Below the pieces are notes generated by a model. The model did not search any database and was not told the DNA's origin. It saw only the letters and a list, made by a program, of their open reading frames with translations. A program made the translations under genes and the position numbers. 64,000 bases of DNA. Origin: an uncultured Microbulbifer sp. (lineage in GTDB: Bacteria > Pseudomonadota > Gammaproteobacteria > Pseudomonadales > Cellvibrionaceae). Shown in pieces: positions 34,333 to 44,509 of this stretch (its first letter is position 1; the number at the start of each line of letters is the position of its first letter). Location: contig NZ_CANMKV010000005.1 in NCBI RefSeq assembly GCF_947498635.1, positions 1 through 64,000 on the forward strand. Reading direction: 5' to 3'.

Positions 34333-37026
34333 TTAACCCTGTTGATGCTTTAGGAGGGTTTGCCCCATTTTGATACAGCGCTCGCTAGTATATCGATGGT
34401 TCTTAAATGCCTTGATCAGCATGGGTTTGAGCGGCTTCTCCCCCTCCAAAGTAGCGCTAATTTTCTGAGCGCCCTCCTTCGAACACATAAGGGGAAACAT
34501 GTATGCGTAGGTGCTGATCAACTCTGAAGAATCTTCATTATTGATCTGCTCCAAAGCAGCGAATATACGCTCTCTATTATGGTTAAAAAGTTCAATTTGC
34601 TCCGAGGTGAATAAGGATGAAGTTGCTCTGCGGAGTTCGCTTAACTTGAACTTGTCCCTATTCAAAATTAGGTTATCCAGCCATTTTTTCTTAGTTTCTG
34701 GCAGAGGTCTAATCGCCTCAGCGGCTATAGCGTTAAGATTTGATCTGTCAGAACTATCTTTTTCCAGTTCTCGAGTAATCGCTTCCTCATAGTCAGAAAA
34801 TAGATAGCGATTCTGAAGACTAATCAATTCCCAACGCATATCGGGGTCCAGTGTCAGCCCCTCAATAGCGAGTTCACCCATTAACATCTGCTTGGCATTA
34901 TTGAGCGCCGCCAATGAATGAGCCACGCTGGTAAAAATACCAAACCAAACTTTCTGCTGGTCACTACCGCCGGATGCCTGTTGAAGTTGTTGCCAGACAA
35001 ACTCCTCAATAGCCAGTCGTAGTTCGGTGCGGCGCTCTTTATCGATAGGAATCTGATTTAGGTAACTGTAAACAAAGCTGAGATAACGCGCATTGAGTCG
35101 GATAGCATTGATATCTTGTTCTACAGCCCCGTTGTTGATAATAAAGCTGATATATTCATCCAGAGGCAGCTTTGCATCATAAGTACTATCAAACAGGCTC
35201 TGCCATAACATCAGACGTGCAAATGGCTGCTCGATAGAGTTAATATGTTGCGCCATATTCTGTACGGTTACTGTATCCAGGTTCACCTTGGCAAATGCCC
35301 AATCGCCTTCGTTTGGGTAGAGGATTTGCGGGCAGGGCAGGCCCTTTGCCTCTTTTACCTTTGTGATTGCGCCGCTGTACAGAACCGGCAAAGTGGCGTA
35401 ACGCTTCATACTTTCACCATCCATGCGATAAAAACCGAGCTGTGTGCGCTGTTCGCGCAGGGTCGGGTGCGCTTCGGGTGCGCTCTGCTTGAGGGTCAGG
35501 CTACTAATCTGCGCATTTTCACACTGGAAGCTGGCTTCAATGGTGTTAAGGCCTGCCTGATAGAGCCATTGCTGTTGCCAGTTATCTAGGTTTATACCGG
35601 CAGCTTTGCCCAGGTGCCCTATAAAATCATCGAGTGTTGAATTTTGGTAGGAGAGCTCTTTCAGGTAATTGCTGACACCTTTACGGAATTCCTCTTTTCC
35701 CAGGTAATAAGGTAGTTGCTTGAGTACCGAGCCACCTTTACCGTAGGTAATACCATCGAAGTTGGCAAAAGCTTCATCGGTATTTCTTACGGGCAATTGG
35801 ATGGCGTGTGTAGTGGGGCGTTGGTCGGAATGATAAGCCCACTGCTTGGTACCTAGGTAAAAGTTCTCCCAGGCGTTGGTAAATTCACTGTTTTCGGCCA
35901 GGGACAGGTTGGCCATATAGGTGGCGAAACTCTCATTGAGCCAAAGGTCATCCCACCAGTTCATGGTGACGAGATTACCGAACCATTGATGTGCTAATTC
36001 ATGAGCGATCACATTGGCCAGGCGCATACGTTGTGCCTGGGTCTTTTCTCCGCGGGAGACGTAGGTGTCATTAAAAGTGACCGAGCCCACATTTTCCATG
36101 GCGCCGGCATTGAAGTCGGGCACCAGGATCTGGTCATACTTTTGAAAGGGATAGTCTATTTCAAAATAGGGCTGGAAAAACTCAAAGGACTGTTTGGTAA
36201 AAGTAAACCAGTCTTCAGTTTTCACGTACTTTGCCAGGCTCTGGCGGGCCATCAGGCGCAGGGGGATGCCCTCAGCGTCGTCCTCCCAAACATGATAGGG
36301 GCCGGCATGAAGAGAAAATATATAGGAGGAAAACTTTTGCGTTTGTGGGAAAAACCAATGATTAAGCTCTCCCATTTCCTCAATACGGTTTTCTCGTTCC
36401 GCACTGATCACTATCCAATCTTTGGGGGCGGTAACATCCAGGGTGTAGCGGGCTTTTAAGTTTGGTTGATCAAAGTGCGGGAAAAGCCGATTGGCATCAT
36501 AGGGTTCAAAGTCGGTATACATATAGACTTTGTCATCTATCGGATCTTTGAAGCGGTGTAATCCGGAGCCATTATTGGAGTAGGGATGCCGATAGTTTAC
36601 CGAAATTTTATGTTGTTGCTTTGGAAGCTGAGCTGGGGCTATACGGATAAAGTGCCCGTTGTAGTCGAAAGGACGCTCCTGTCCATCCACTTTGACAGAT
36701 TCTACCGTGCCGTCGGAAAAGTCGATGGTGAGAGGTTGTTGAAGAACTCTGTTGAAATCGACTTCAGCAATCATGGTGCCTGAAAAATGGTCATCGACAC
36801 TGTCTAGATGAACACTCAGTTGGTAGTCCACCTTGGTGATCTGTTGTTTACGCAGTTTGGCGTAATTTTCAGAAAGACCGGCGGTTTCTACTCGTAGCGG
36901 CGATCCTGTTACAGGATTTAGCGCATTATCCTGGGGGGCGGATTTCTCGCCACAGGCTGCCAGTATGATGCTGTAGGCTAGGGTTATAGCAAGTTTTGTA
37001 CCTGCTAATTTGTACTTTTGTATCAT
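34333..37026 (-). CDS. M1 family aminopeptidase lipoprotein
   Basis: An 897-residue aminopeptidase. The lipoprotein signal ends in the lipobox LAAC (Cys25). The exopeptidase motif GAMEN (308-312), the zinc site HELAHQWFGN (from 342) and the third ligand in WLNESF (Glu365) are intact, and the ITYGKGG segment contains the catalytic tyrosine. The C-terminal helical domain of the ERAP type is present. It removes N-terminal residues from peptides. Unlike cytoplasmic PepN it should sit in the envelope. This is the second M1 enzyme of the window; the other (20.5-23.2 kb) has an altered motif. Confidence 0.93.
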   Translation of the reverse strand: MIQKYKLAGTKLAITLAYSIILAACGEKSAPQDNALNPVTGSPLRVETAGLSENYAKLRKQQITKVDYQLSVHLDSVDDHFSGTMIAEVDFNRVLQQPLTIDFSDGTVESVKVDGQERPFDYNGHFIRIAPAQLPKQQHKISVNYRHPYSNNGSGLHRFKDPIDDKVYMYTDFEPYDANRLFPHFDQPNLKARYTLDVTAPKDWIVISAERENRIEEMGELNHWFFPQTQKFSSYIFSLHAGPYHVWEDDAEGIPLRLMARQSLAKYVKTEDWFTFTKQSFEFFQPYFEIDYPFQKYDQILVPDFNAGAMENVGSVTFNDTYVSRGEKTQAQRMRLANVIAHELAHQWFGNLVTMNWWDDLWLNESFATYMANLSLAENSEFTNAWENFYLGTKQWAYHSDQRPTTHAIQLPVRNTDEAFANFDGITYGKGGSVLKQLPYYLGKEEFRKGVSNYLKELSYQNSTLDDFIGHLGKAAGINLDNWQQQWLYQAGLNTIEASFQCENAQISSLTLKQSAPEAHPTLREQRTQLGFYRMDGESMKRYATLPVLYSGAITKVKEAKGLPCPQILYPNEGDWAFAKVNLDTVTVQNMAQHINSIEQPFARLMLWQSLFDSTYDAKLPLDEYISFIINNGAVEQDINAIRLNARYLSFVYSYLNQIPIDKERRTELRLAIEEFVWQQLQQASGGSDQQKVWFGIFTSVAHSLAALNNAKQMLMGELAIEGLTLDPDMRWELISLQNRYLFSDYEEAITRELEKDSSDRSNLNAIAAEAIRPLPETKKKWLDNLILNRDKFKLSELRRATSSLFTSEQIELFNHNRERIFAALEQINNEDSSELISTYAYMFPLMCSKEGAQKISATLEGEKPLKPMLIKAFKNHRYTSERCIKMGQTLLKHQQG

Positions 37027-37352
37027 GGTGTTCTCACTTATTGATTATTGTTTTGGCCTGATTTGAGTTATACGGAAACGCTTTTATCAATTCACTTTTC
37101 GGGAATTGGTCAATAATGCTGTGATATTTCTATATACGCCCCTATGAAGAGGGGGTTTAAGTTCCATCAATTTGCTCAGTCTTGCAGTATAAATGTTATC
37201 AGTAGTATGCATAGTATTACGGTTGAGTAGTTGCTAATCCATAAAAACCGAGAATAACAATCTTACCTGATTGGAATTTGGAATAATTTTACTAGACGAT
37301 GTTATAAATTAATTGAGGCGTATTTTGCGGTGAATTGAATAAATATCAAAAT
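37027..37352. other. gene-free stretch
   Basis: About 325 AT-rich bases between the M1 gene and the second aminotransferase. A small CCCCT/AGGGG hairpin lies near 37139-37154. No gene seen. Confidence 0.4.
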
Positions 37353-38693
37353 TTATTGGCCATTGGCCACCTCTAAGATAGACTCGGCCAGAGCGTTAAT
37401 GAGCCCGTCAATTTCTTCGCTGCGGGAAATAAAAGGCACGCCCAATTGCAGAGTGTTACCGCTATAGCGGATATAAAAACCTTTATCCCACATTTTTAGG
37501 GCAATAAGGAACGGTCGCAGTAGCGGCTCGCCAGGAGCGCTTTCAATGGTAAGTGCAGCGGCCAGGCCGCAATTGCGGATATCATAAATTAACGGCAGAT
37601 TGCGCAGCTGATGTATATAGTCTTCTAAAATATAGGCGAGCTCGGCAGAGCGCTTAAACAGATTATCTCGTTCTAAAATATCTAAAGTCGCCAATGCCGC
37701 GGCACAGGCGACAGGGTGCGCTGAATAGGTATAGCCATGGGGCAGTTCGAGTTGGTAATCCGGTCCGCCCTGTTGCAAAAACGACTCATAAATCTCTTGC
37801 TGCACAACAACAGCACCCATGGGAATTACCCCGTTGGTGAGCTGTTTTGCTGTGTTTAGGATATCTGGTACTACACCGAAGATCTCAGCACCGGTGGCGC
37901 TACCGAGTCGTCCGAAAGCTGTTATTACTTCATCGAAAATCAAGAGAATCTGGTGCTGTTCACAAATATCGCGCAGTCGCTGTAGATATCCCTCTGGTGG
38001 AGGCAGAACGCCGGCAGAGCCGGCCATCGGCTCAATAATAACGGCGGCAATATTACTCGCATCATGTAAGTCGATAATATCGAGTAATGCTTCGGCAAGG
38101 TGTGCACCACACTCGGGTTGTCCACGGCTAAAACGATTTTCTGATAATAGAGTATGAGGTAGGTGTGAGGTAGAGAGGGCTGGGCCGAAGATGGCTCGAT
38201 TGGCTCGGATTCCGCCGACACTGACTCCACCAAAGTTTACTCCGTGATACCCCTTGCTGCGGCCAATCAATTTGGTTTTGCTGGCTAGCCCTTTCTTGCG
38301 CCAATAGGCACGGGCAATCTTTAGGGAGGTTTCTACGGCATCTGAGCCGGAGTTGGTGAAGAATACCCGATTGAGCCCTTCCGGCATCAGTTGGGTAATC
38401 CGTTCAGCCAATGCGAAGGAACCAGGGTGACCAAACTGGAAGGCGGGAGCGTAGTCGAGTTTTGCCAATTGCTGGCTAATGGCTTTGGCGATGTCTTTTC
38501 GATTATGACCTGCTCCACAGGTCCACAGGCCGGAGAGGCCATCAAATATTGGACGACCATCGGCACTGGTGTAATAACAGCCATCGGCGGCAGTAATAAT
38601 ACGCGGGTCCCGTTTGAATTGTCGGTTTCCCGTGTAAGACATCCAGTGGGCATCGAGTTGTGTTTGGGTCAGTCCTGCGAGCTTGTCGTTCAT
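37353..38693 (-). CDS. class III omega-aminotransferase, second copy
   Basis: A 446-residue class III PLP aminotransferase, similar in plan to the one at 17982-19295. It has FFTNSGSDAVETSLKIA for the phosphate, IFDEV before the active-site aspartate, and the Schiff-base lysine Lys283 in NTAKQLTNG. The N-terminus (LDAHWMSYTGNRQFKRDPRI) also follows the beta-alanine:pyruvate type. It stands alone without a semialdehyde dehydrogenase or regulator next to it. The exact amine substrate is unknown and may differ from that of the first copy. Confidence 0.92.
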   Translation of the reverse strand: MNDKLAGLTQTQLDAHWMSYTGNRQFKRDPRIITAADGCYYTSADGRPIFDGLSGLWTCGAGHNRKDIAKAISQQLAKLDYAPAFQFGHPGSFALAERITQLMPEGLNRVFFTNSGSDAVETSLKIARAYWRKKGLASKTKLIGRSKGYHGVNFGGVSVGGIRANRAIFGPALSTSHLPHTLLSENRFSRGQPECGAHLAEALLDIIDLHDASNIAAVIIEPMAGSAGVLPPPEGYLQRLRDICEQHQILLIFDEVITAFGRLGSATGAEIFGVVPDILNTAKQLTNGVIPMGAVVVQQEIYESFLQQGGPDYQLELPHGYTYSAHPVACAAALATLDILERDNLFKRSAELAYILEDYIHQLRNLPLIYDIRNCGLAAALTIESAPGEPLLRPFLIALKMWDKGFYIRYSGNTLQLGVPFISRSEEIDGLINALAESILEVANGQ

Positions 38694-39080
38694 TTTTATT
38701 TTCCGACAATTGGGTCAGTTATTTTACGGCGTCTGTGAAAGCTAGAGATATCAGGGAGTGATTCAGAACTCCTTAATTCTGGACCAACTTTTCCATTTAA
38801 TACATTGGCCAAAACTAACTTTAGAAGAATAAGTGGGGATTATTAAGAAAGGTTTGGAGTATGGGGCCGCTAGGATTTGAGAATGAGTGACTTGGGGCTG
38901 CTATTAACGCTAAATAATAGAATAGCGGTAATGCATGAGGTTCTTTTTAACCCCTGAAGCCGATCCGTGCTTGGGTTAACGTGATACCAGGAAGTGATTG
39001 CGTCGGGGCTTTTGAGCTTAACGTATATAAAGGCGGCTAGGGGGAGGACCGGGGGCGGCCTCCCCCGGTTGCAGAGCTGC
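38694..39080. other. gene-free stretch with terminator
   Basis: About 385 bases. ACCGGGGG (39048-39055) and CCCCCGGT (39062-39069) form an 8-bp stem that follows the stop codon of the phosphoribosyltransferase gene. No T tract on the minus strand. Nothing else was recognised. Confidence 0.5.
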
Positions 39081-39644
39081 TTAGACTGCGGTGGCAATCC
39101 GGTCAACATAAGGCGCCAATTCAGGCTTGTTTTCCAGGATCTCTTCCCGCGAGAGGCCGTCGATCTCGTGGGGAAACACCAGCCACTCTTCGGTTTTGTG
39201 GATGTAGTAATCCGGTTCGCGCTTGGCTTTATTGTTTTTGGGCTTGTAGTAAGGTGTTGCGATACGAATTTCTGGCGTGTTCTTTTTACAGGCGGCACGC
39301 AGGTCTAAGACCGTTTGCTCAATACTTAGGCCTGAGTCGTGTACATCGTCTACGATCAGCAGCGAATCATGGGATTCGAGGCGCTTGATCAGGTAGTTCA
39401 GGCCATGCACACGGACGTTCTTATCACGTTCGCCAATGCCGAGGTAGGAGGAAGTTCGGATAGCGATATGATCCGCATCCACACCCATCACGTGCAGCAG
39501 TTCTTGTACTGCGATACCCACCGGAGCCCCGCCACGCCAAACACCGACGATGTAGTTGGGGCGAAAGCCACTCTGGTAGATCTGTTCCGCAAGCGCGTAG
39601 GAATCCGTTAGGAGTTGCTGTGCGCTGATAAAGTGCTTTTTCAT
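39081..39644 (-). CDS. hpt: hypoxanthine-type phosphoribosyltransferase
   Basis: A 187-residue purine phosphoribosyltransferase that should attach PRPP to hypoxanthine, guanine or xanthine. The PRPP-binding loop LLIVDDVHDSGLS is intact, and YIVGVWRGGAPVG is the usual N-terminal PPi loop. The length and the acidic EPDYYIHKTEEWLVFPHE region fit the hypoxanthine branch. It is the last gene of an operon with an outer-membrane channel and a purine permease. This supports a purine base as substrate. Confidence 0.85.
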   Translation of the reverse strand: MKKHFISAQQLLTDSYALAEQIYQSGFRPNYIVGVWRGGAPVGIAVQELLHVMGVDADHIAIRTSSYLGIGERDKNVRVHGLNYLIKRLESHDSLLIVDDVHDSGLSIEQTVLDLRAACKKNTPEIRIATPYYKPKNNKAKREPDYYIHKTEEWLVFPHEIDGLSREEILENKPELAPYVDRIATAV

Positions 39645-39655
39645 CTATGTACCCC

Positions 39656-41017
39656 TCAGAAAAAGGCGAACTTGGCAACAAAGAGTGCCGCTAACACATA
39701 GACACTGATACTGACGTCTTTGCTGCGTCCGCTCAGTGTTTTGATGACTGCATAGGCAATAAAGCCCAGTGCAATACCGTGGGCGATTGAGAAGGACAGC
39801 GGCATCATAACCGCCGCAATCACAGCCGGAGCTGCCTCGGTGATGTCATCCCAGTCGATGGAAGACAGCCCGGAAGTCATCAGGACACCAACATACAACA
39901 GGGCGCCCGCGGTCGCATAAGCGGGGATCATACCGATGAGTGGTGAGAAGAAAGTTGCCAGGAGAAATAAGCCGGCACAAACCACAGCCGTCAGACCGGT
40001 GCGTCCACCAGCGGTTATACCTGCGGTGCTCTCTACATAACAGGTGGTTGTAGAGGAGCCCAGTACGGAACCCACTACGGAAGCGGAGCTGTCTGCCATC
40101 AGGGCTTTGCCCATGCCCGGCAACTTACCGTTTTCATCGAGTAGCTTGGCGCGGTCGGAGACACTCAGCAGAGTGCCGGCAGTATCGAACAGGTCTACGA
40201 ACAGGAAGGCGAAGATCACGCTGATCATGCCCACTTCAAATGCCCCGGCGATATCCAGTTCGAGGTAGGTGGGCGCCAGGCTCGGTGGTGCGGAGACCAG
40301 GCCGGTGAACTCTACTTTACCGATGGCCAGTGCAATAACGGTAACCGCGAGGATGCCGATCATTACCGAGCCGAGCATACGGCGATAGGACAAAGCCACA
40401 ATAATAAAGAAGCCCAGAGCAGCCAGCATGGCTTCAACAGACTTAAGGTCCCCCAGGGTCACCAGGGTGGCCGGGCTGGCAACCACGATTCCAGAGCTCT
40501 TCAGGGCGATGATCGCCAGGAATAGACCAATACCGGCTGCCAGGGATTGGCGCAGGGAGGTGGGAATACTGTCGATTATCCACTCGCGCAATTTAAAGAT
40601 GCTGAGTAATAGGAATATCACCCCTGATATAAACACCGCACCCAGGGCCACTTGCCAGCTGTAACCCATCTCACCCACGACCACATAGGCGAAGAAGGCG
40701 TTGAGGCCCATTCCCGGCGCCAGTGCGATGGGATAGTTGGCGTATAGCCCCATAATCAAACAACCGATCGCAGCAGCAAGACAGGTCGCCATAAACACGG
40801 CGCCCTTATCCATACCAGCCGCCGCCAGGATGTTGGGGTTTACAAAAATGATGTAAGCCATGGTCAGGAAAGTGGTCACACCGGCAATGACTTCCCGGCG
40901 AATATTTGTCTGACGCTCAGACAGCTTGAACAGCTTTTCCAATAAAGAGGCGTCGCCGCCCGCCTGGGGAATACCAGACCCTGGGGTCGCTGATGTTTGG
41001 ATATCAGAGGGTTTCAT
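39656..41017 (-). CDS. NCS2 family purine base permease
   Basis: A 453-residue inner-membrane transporter with about 13 helices, of the AzgA/GhxP branch of NCS2 (adenine, guanine or hypoxanthine uptake). Diagnostic segments are VTTFLTMAYIIFVNP, LAPGMGLNAFFAY, SSTTTCYVESTAGITAGGRTGLTAV and the FVDLFDTAGTL motif. It overlaps the operon logic exactly: it starts one base after the Tsx-like gene stop and is followed by the phosphoribosyltransferase. It should proton-couple purine uptake at the inner membrane. Confidence 0.93.
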   Translation of the reverse strand: MKPSDIQTSATPGSGIPQAGGDASLLEKLFKLSERQTNIRREVIAGVTTFLTMAYIIFVNPNILAAAGMDKGAVFMATCLAAAIGCLIMGLYANYPIALAPGMGLNAFFAYVVVGEMGYSWQVALGAVFISGVIFLLLSIFKLREWIIDSIPTSLRQSLAAGIGLFLAIIALKSSGIVVASPATLVTLGDLKSVEAMLAALGFFIIVALSYRRMLGSVMIGILAVTVIALAIGKVEFTGLVSAPPSLAPTYLELDIAGAFEVGMISVIFAFLFVDLFDTAGTLLSVSDRAKLLDENGKLPGMGKALMADSSASVVGSVLGSSTTTCYVESTAGITAGGRTGLTAVVCAGLFLLATFFSPLIGMIPAYATAGALLYVGVLMTSGLSSIDWDDITEAAPAVIAAVMMPLSFSIAHGIALGFIAYAVIKTLSGRSKDVSISVYVLAALFVAKFAFF

Positions 41018-41018
41018 A

Positions 41019-41804
41019 TCAGAAGTGGTACTTTACTAGCAGGTTTACGTTGCGCTCATTGGAATCTGTGTTGTAGGTACCGTCCTTGAACCCAAACTTG
41101 TCATTCCAATGGACATATTCGATACCGGCATACAGTGCCTTGGAGTCACCCCAATTAGCGCCTACATCCCATTTGAGCTGGGAGGTGAAATTCATGCTGG
41201 GGTGTGCGTTTTCTGAGGCACTGGTCCAATCGATAAAACCGTCGTAGACGAAGCTGGCCTCGCCGAGGGTAAACGGCATGGCCCAAACCAGGGTCAGCTG
41301 CTCGTTGCTGGCTTTGTCGTCGTTGTCACGATGGTAGGCATTAACCTGTACAAAGGAGAAGCCCGGTACCGCAAGATCAAAGCCGAGCCCTGTCAGAATA
41401 TTGGTGAAGTGTGGGCCAGTAGCGGTGAGATGATCTGGGTCGTCCATGTTGCCCAGTTCAACAGTGCTGGCGACCAATACGTCGGTTACTGGCCCCCAAG
41501 CCAGTTCACGACCGCTGAGCTTCCCCAGGCTCAGGCGCGGCGAAATTTCAGTATAGAGCTCTTTGGAGTCATCTTCTGAAGCCAGGTAGTCGGCGAAAAT
41601 AAACAGGTCGCCCCAGCTGTGACCGCTGGCGTGCTCAAAGGTCACGACGGAGCGCTCGGAATCATCGGTGTTGAGGCCGTAGTTCATTTCATAGTCGCGG
41701 CCATACAACAGGCTGAGGCTGTTATCGCTCCAAGTCATTTCTGCTTGTGCAGCTACAGATAACAGGCCGGTGGCCAGCAGTAGCAGGGGCTTAGTTGGTT
41801 TCAT
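41019..41804 (-). CDS. nucleoside-specific outer-membrane channel (Tsx/OmpK-like)
   Basis: A 261-residue outer-membrane beta-barrel. The signal sequence (KPLLLLATGLLSVAAQA) is followed by MTWSDNSLSLLYGRDYEMNYG, a typical opening of the Tsx/OmpK channel family. The chain ends with VKYHF, a C-terminal aromatic for barrel assembly. The ATG at 41804 has AGAGGTAA upstream and replaces a longer in-frame start. It is the first gene of the purine operon: the channel passes nucleosides through the outer membrane before uptake by the NCS2 permease. Confidence 0.88.
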   Translation of the reverse strand: MKPTKPLLLLATGLLSVAAQAEMTWSDNSLSLLYGRDYEMNYGLNTDDSERSVVTFEHASGHSWGDLFIFADYLASEDDSKELYTEISPRLSLGKLSGRELAWGPVTDVLVASTVELGNMDDPDHLTATGPHFTNILTGLGFDLAVPGFSFVQVNAYHRDNDDKASNEQLTLVWAMPFTLGEASFVYDGFIDWTSASENAHPSMNFTSQLKWDVGANWGDSKALYAGIEYVHWNDKFGFKDGTYNTDSNERNVNLLVKYHF

Positions 41805-41967
41805 TGTATTACCTCTGTTACAGCGACAGGCGGAAACCGCACTGGCGGCCGACACTCTAGTCGGCAGTTGGTTAAAAAATAGGCGCGGAATGTACCAGAA
41901 TTTGTGCCCTATTTTCCAGTGTTTTTTATTAATGCTTGAAGGCATACCAGGCAGGAAAAAGTAAATT

Positions 41968-41990
41968 AACTTTTAAATACGTTAAAAGTT
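41968..41990. promoter_or_regulatory. inverted repeat upstream of the purine operon
   Basis: AACTTTTAA and TTAAAAGTT are perfect 9-bp arms with a 5-base spacer, about 165 bases before the channel gene start. This is operator-like. It does not match the enterobacterial PurR box. Confidence 0.5.
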
Positions 41991-42197
41991 GATGCTTTGT
42001 TTGGCCTTAAGTGTCTTTTATAGGAAATTGATCTAGAGAGAGCCTGAGGTGGGTTTTCCAAAGATTTTGGTGTGCAAGGGGGAGGGCGAAGCTCTTCAGC
42101 TAGCCGTAACCGGATTTTATTGTCTTTGGTGTCTTGGGTTCATACGCCTTACCGTAAATGAACGTACTTGGCGATGTGCTTTTTGTCGGGAAAACAG

Positions 42198-42242
42198 GGG
42201 GGGAGCTGGACGAGGGTTGATAGCCTCAACCTGCCTCCCCCC
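42198..42242. terminator. structured 3' end of ybiT
   Basis: GGGGGGAG (42198-42205) pairs with CTCCCCCC (42235-42242), with an inner stem GGTTGA/TCAACC, immediately past the stop of ybiT. It is likely to terminate or stabilise the message. Confidence 0.5.
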
Positions 42243-42250
42243 ATGAAGAA

Positions 42251-43858
42251 TCAGGCTACCTGTTGCTCTGCATTTGACTGGTGCGCCAGATACTCTTCGT
42301 AGGTACCCTGGAAGTCGATCAGCGCCTGATCCTTGATTTCTACAACTCGGGTTGCCAAGGATGAGACAAACTGGCGATCGTGGCTCACGAAAATCAGGGT
42401 GCCCTCGTATTTCTCTAGCGCTTTGTTCAAAGCCTCAATAGCCTCCATGTCCAAGTGGTTGGTTGGCTCGTCCATGATTAGCACATTGGTGTCCATCATC
42501 ATGAGCTTGCCGAACAGCAGGCGATTCTTCTCGCCGCCGGAGCACACCTGGGCCTTCTTGTTGGAATCATCTGCAGTAAATAACAGCCGGCCCAGAATAC
42601 CTCGCACAGCCAGGTCATCGTGCTTGGGCGTGCGCCACTGGGACATCCACTCAAATATCGTTAGGTCACCGTCGAAATCGGCACTGCTGTCTTGTGGGCA
42701 ATAGCCGATAGCGGCATTTTCCGACCATTTGATATCACCACTGTTGGCTTGGATCTCATTGACCAGACAGCGCAGGAAGGTTGTTTTGCCAACGCCATTC
42801 TCTCCGATAATTGCCAAGCGAGCACCGGCCTCGAGTAGCATTTCCCCATCTTTAAATAGCACTTCACTTTCAAAACCGTGAGATAGTCCCTCCAGGGTCA
42901 GTGCTTGGCGGTGCAATTTTTTACACTGGTTAAATGTAATATAAGGACTCACTCGACTGGAGGGCTTGATTTCGTCCAGTTTGATTTTTTCCATCTTCTT
43001 CGCGCGGGAGCTGGCTTGCTTGGCCTTAGAGGCATTGGCTGAAAAGCGGTTTACAAAGCTCTGAAGCTCGTCCAGCTCGGCACTTTTCTTGGCATTCTCC
43101 GCGTGCAGCTGATCCTGTATCAACGTCGAGGCCGCAACAAAGTCCTCATAGTTACCGGGGAAAATTCGCAATTCGCCGTAATCTATATCCGCCATATGCG
43201 TGCAGACAGAATTCAGGAAATGGCGATCGTGAGAAATGATGATCATGGTGCTTTTGCGCTGATTGAGTACATCAGCTAGCCATTTGATCGTATGGATATC
43301 CAAGTTATTGGTCGGTTCGTCCAATAGCAAGATATCGGGATCGGCAAAGAGCGCCTGGGCGAGCAATACCCGCAGCTTCCAACCGGGAGCTACCTGGCTC
43401 ATAAGCCCAAAATGTAGGGACTCGTCGATGCCGGCCTCCAACAGAATTTCGCCAGCACGACTCTCTGCACTATAGCCATCCAACTCAGCAAATTGGACTT
43501 CCAATTCGGCTACGCGCATACCGTCTTCTTCGCTCATTTCCGGCAGCGAGTATATGCGGTCACGCTCCTGCTTTATTTCCCACAGGCGGACATCTCCCAT
43601 AATGACCGCATCGACCACAGTGTACTCTTCAAAGGCAAACTGGTCCTGGCTCAAGGTGCCCAGGGTACATCCAGGCGCAATGGATACATTACCAGCTGAG
43701 GGTGCCAGGGCCCCGCTCAGAATCTTCATAAAGGTCGACTTACCACATCCATTGGCCCCAATAAGGCCATAGCGGTTGCCATTGCCGAACTTTGCCGAGA
43801 TGTTTTCAAACAGTGGCTGGGCACCAAACTGCATGGTGATATTTGCGGTGGTGATCAA
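42251..43858 (-). CDS. ybiT: ABC-F ATPase YbiT
   Basis: A soluble, duplicated-ATPase ABC-F protein of 535 residues. Both ATP sites are complete: Walker [13 protein letters not shown] and GENGVGKTT, plus signature and Walker B motifs including [14 protein letters not shown] and [17 protein letters not shown] proteins act on the ribosome to rescue or regulate stalled translation. The N-terminus after a TTG start ([20 protein letters not shown]) matches YbiT closely, so I place the start at the TTG at 43858, with AGGA 10 bases upstream, rather than at the upstream ATG at 43975. Confidence 0.9.
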   Translation of the reverse strand: MITTANITMQFGAQPLFENISAKFGNGNRYGLIGANGCGKSTFMKILSGALAPSAGNVSIAPGCTLGTLSQDQFAFEEYTVVDAVIMGDVRLWEIKQERDRIYSLPEMSEEDGMRVAELEVQFAELDGYSAESRAGEILLEAGIDESLHFGLMSQVAPGWKLRVLLAQALFADPDILLLDEPTNNLDIHTIKWLADVLNQRKSTMIIISHDRHFLNSVCTHMADIDYGELRIFPGNYEDFVAASTLIQDQLHAENAKKSAELDELQSFVNRFSANASKAKQASSRAKKMEKIKLDEIKPSSRVSPYITFNQCKKLHRQALTLEGLSHGFESEVLFKDGEMLLEAGARLAIIGENGVGKTTFLRCLVNEIQANSGDIKWSENAAIGYCPQDSSADFDGDLTIFEWMSQWRTPKHDDLAVRGILGRLLFTADDSNKKAQVCSGGEKNRLLFGKLMMMDTNVLIMDEPTNHLDMEAIEALNKALEKYEGTLIFVSHDRQFVSSLATRVVEIKDQALIDFQGTYEEYLAHQSNAEQQVA

Positions 43859-44509
43859 GGGCGTATTCCTGGAGCTTGCAAGTGGGCTGGTAAACCAGCT
43901 TCGCCAAAATTGGAGGCGTACTGCGGGGGGCGCACTATAAGGATTTAGAGCGGGGGTGTCGAGGAATATGTTCAATAATTGAGCAGGCCCAGTGGTATAG
44001 AGGTTGACCCAGTAGCCTAGAGCTTAAAGTGGAATCCGTCGGGGGGGAAATGGTGGGTAAGCTCTAAGCGAGTACTAACTTCTCAGTGGCTACCGCGAAG
44101 AGATACGCTGTCTTACATCTGGTCATAACCTTGACCACATTATTATTTATTGAAATACCTGTGTTAAAGTGTGTCGTCTGGCTAGGAGGATATTCCACTC
44201 TTGGGTGGGATACGATGATATACATTTGTATACTATTCAAATCCAGATTCTGTAGTTAAGGTCAAAGTAGCTTTATGACCGTCTGGTGATGGGAATCCCC
44301 CGGCAAAAGGTCGCCAAACAATAAAGCGACCAATTTAATTTAAATAATGAACGGATCAATTGATCTTATTTGTATCCTTTGGGGAGTTTGGGTGGCAAGG
44401 CTAATATTGCTGCTCTCAGGGAATTGAGGGTTGGAGTACTAATGAGGTATAAGTGCCAGACTATCAATTTTTTGATTTCTCTCAGGAGCAGGCAAAGTCT
44501 GGAGGTTTT
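43859..44509. other. gene-free stretch
   Basis: About 650 bases between the divergent ybiT and VOC genes. It contains several short AT-rich runs (44130-44280) and GC-rich patches but no convincing gene or structured RNA. Confidence 0.4.

Larger units (their letters stand above)
41805..42250. other. purine operon promoter region
   Basis: About 445 bases upstream of the channel gene and downstream of ybiT. It holds the inverted repeat AACTTTTAA-N5-TTAAAAGTT (41968-41990) and the ybiT terminator-like structure (42198-42242). No gene was seen. Confidence 0.6.
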
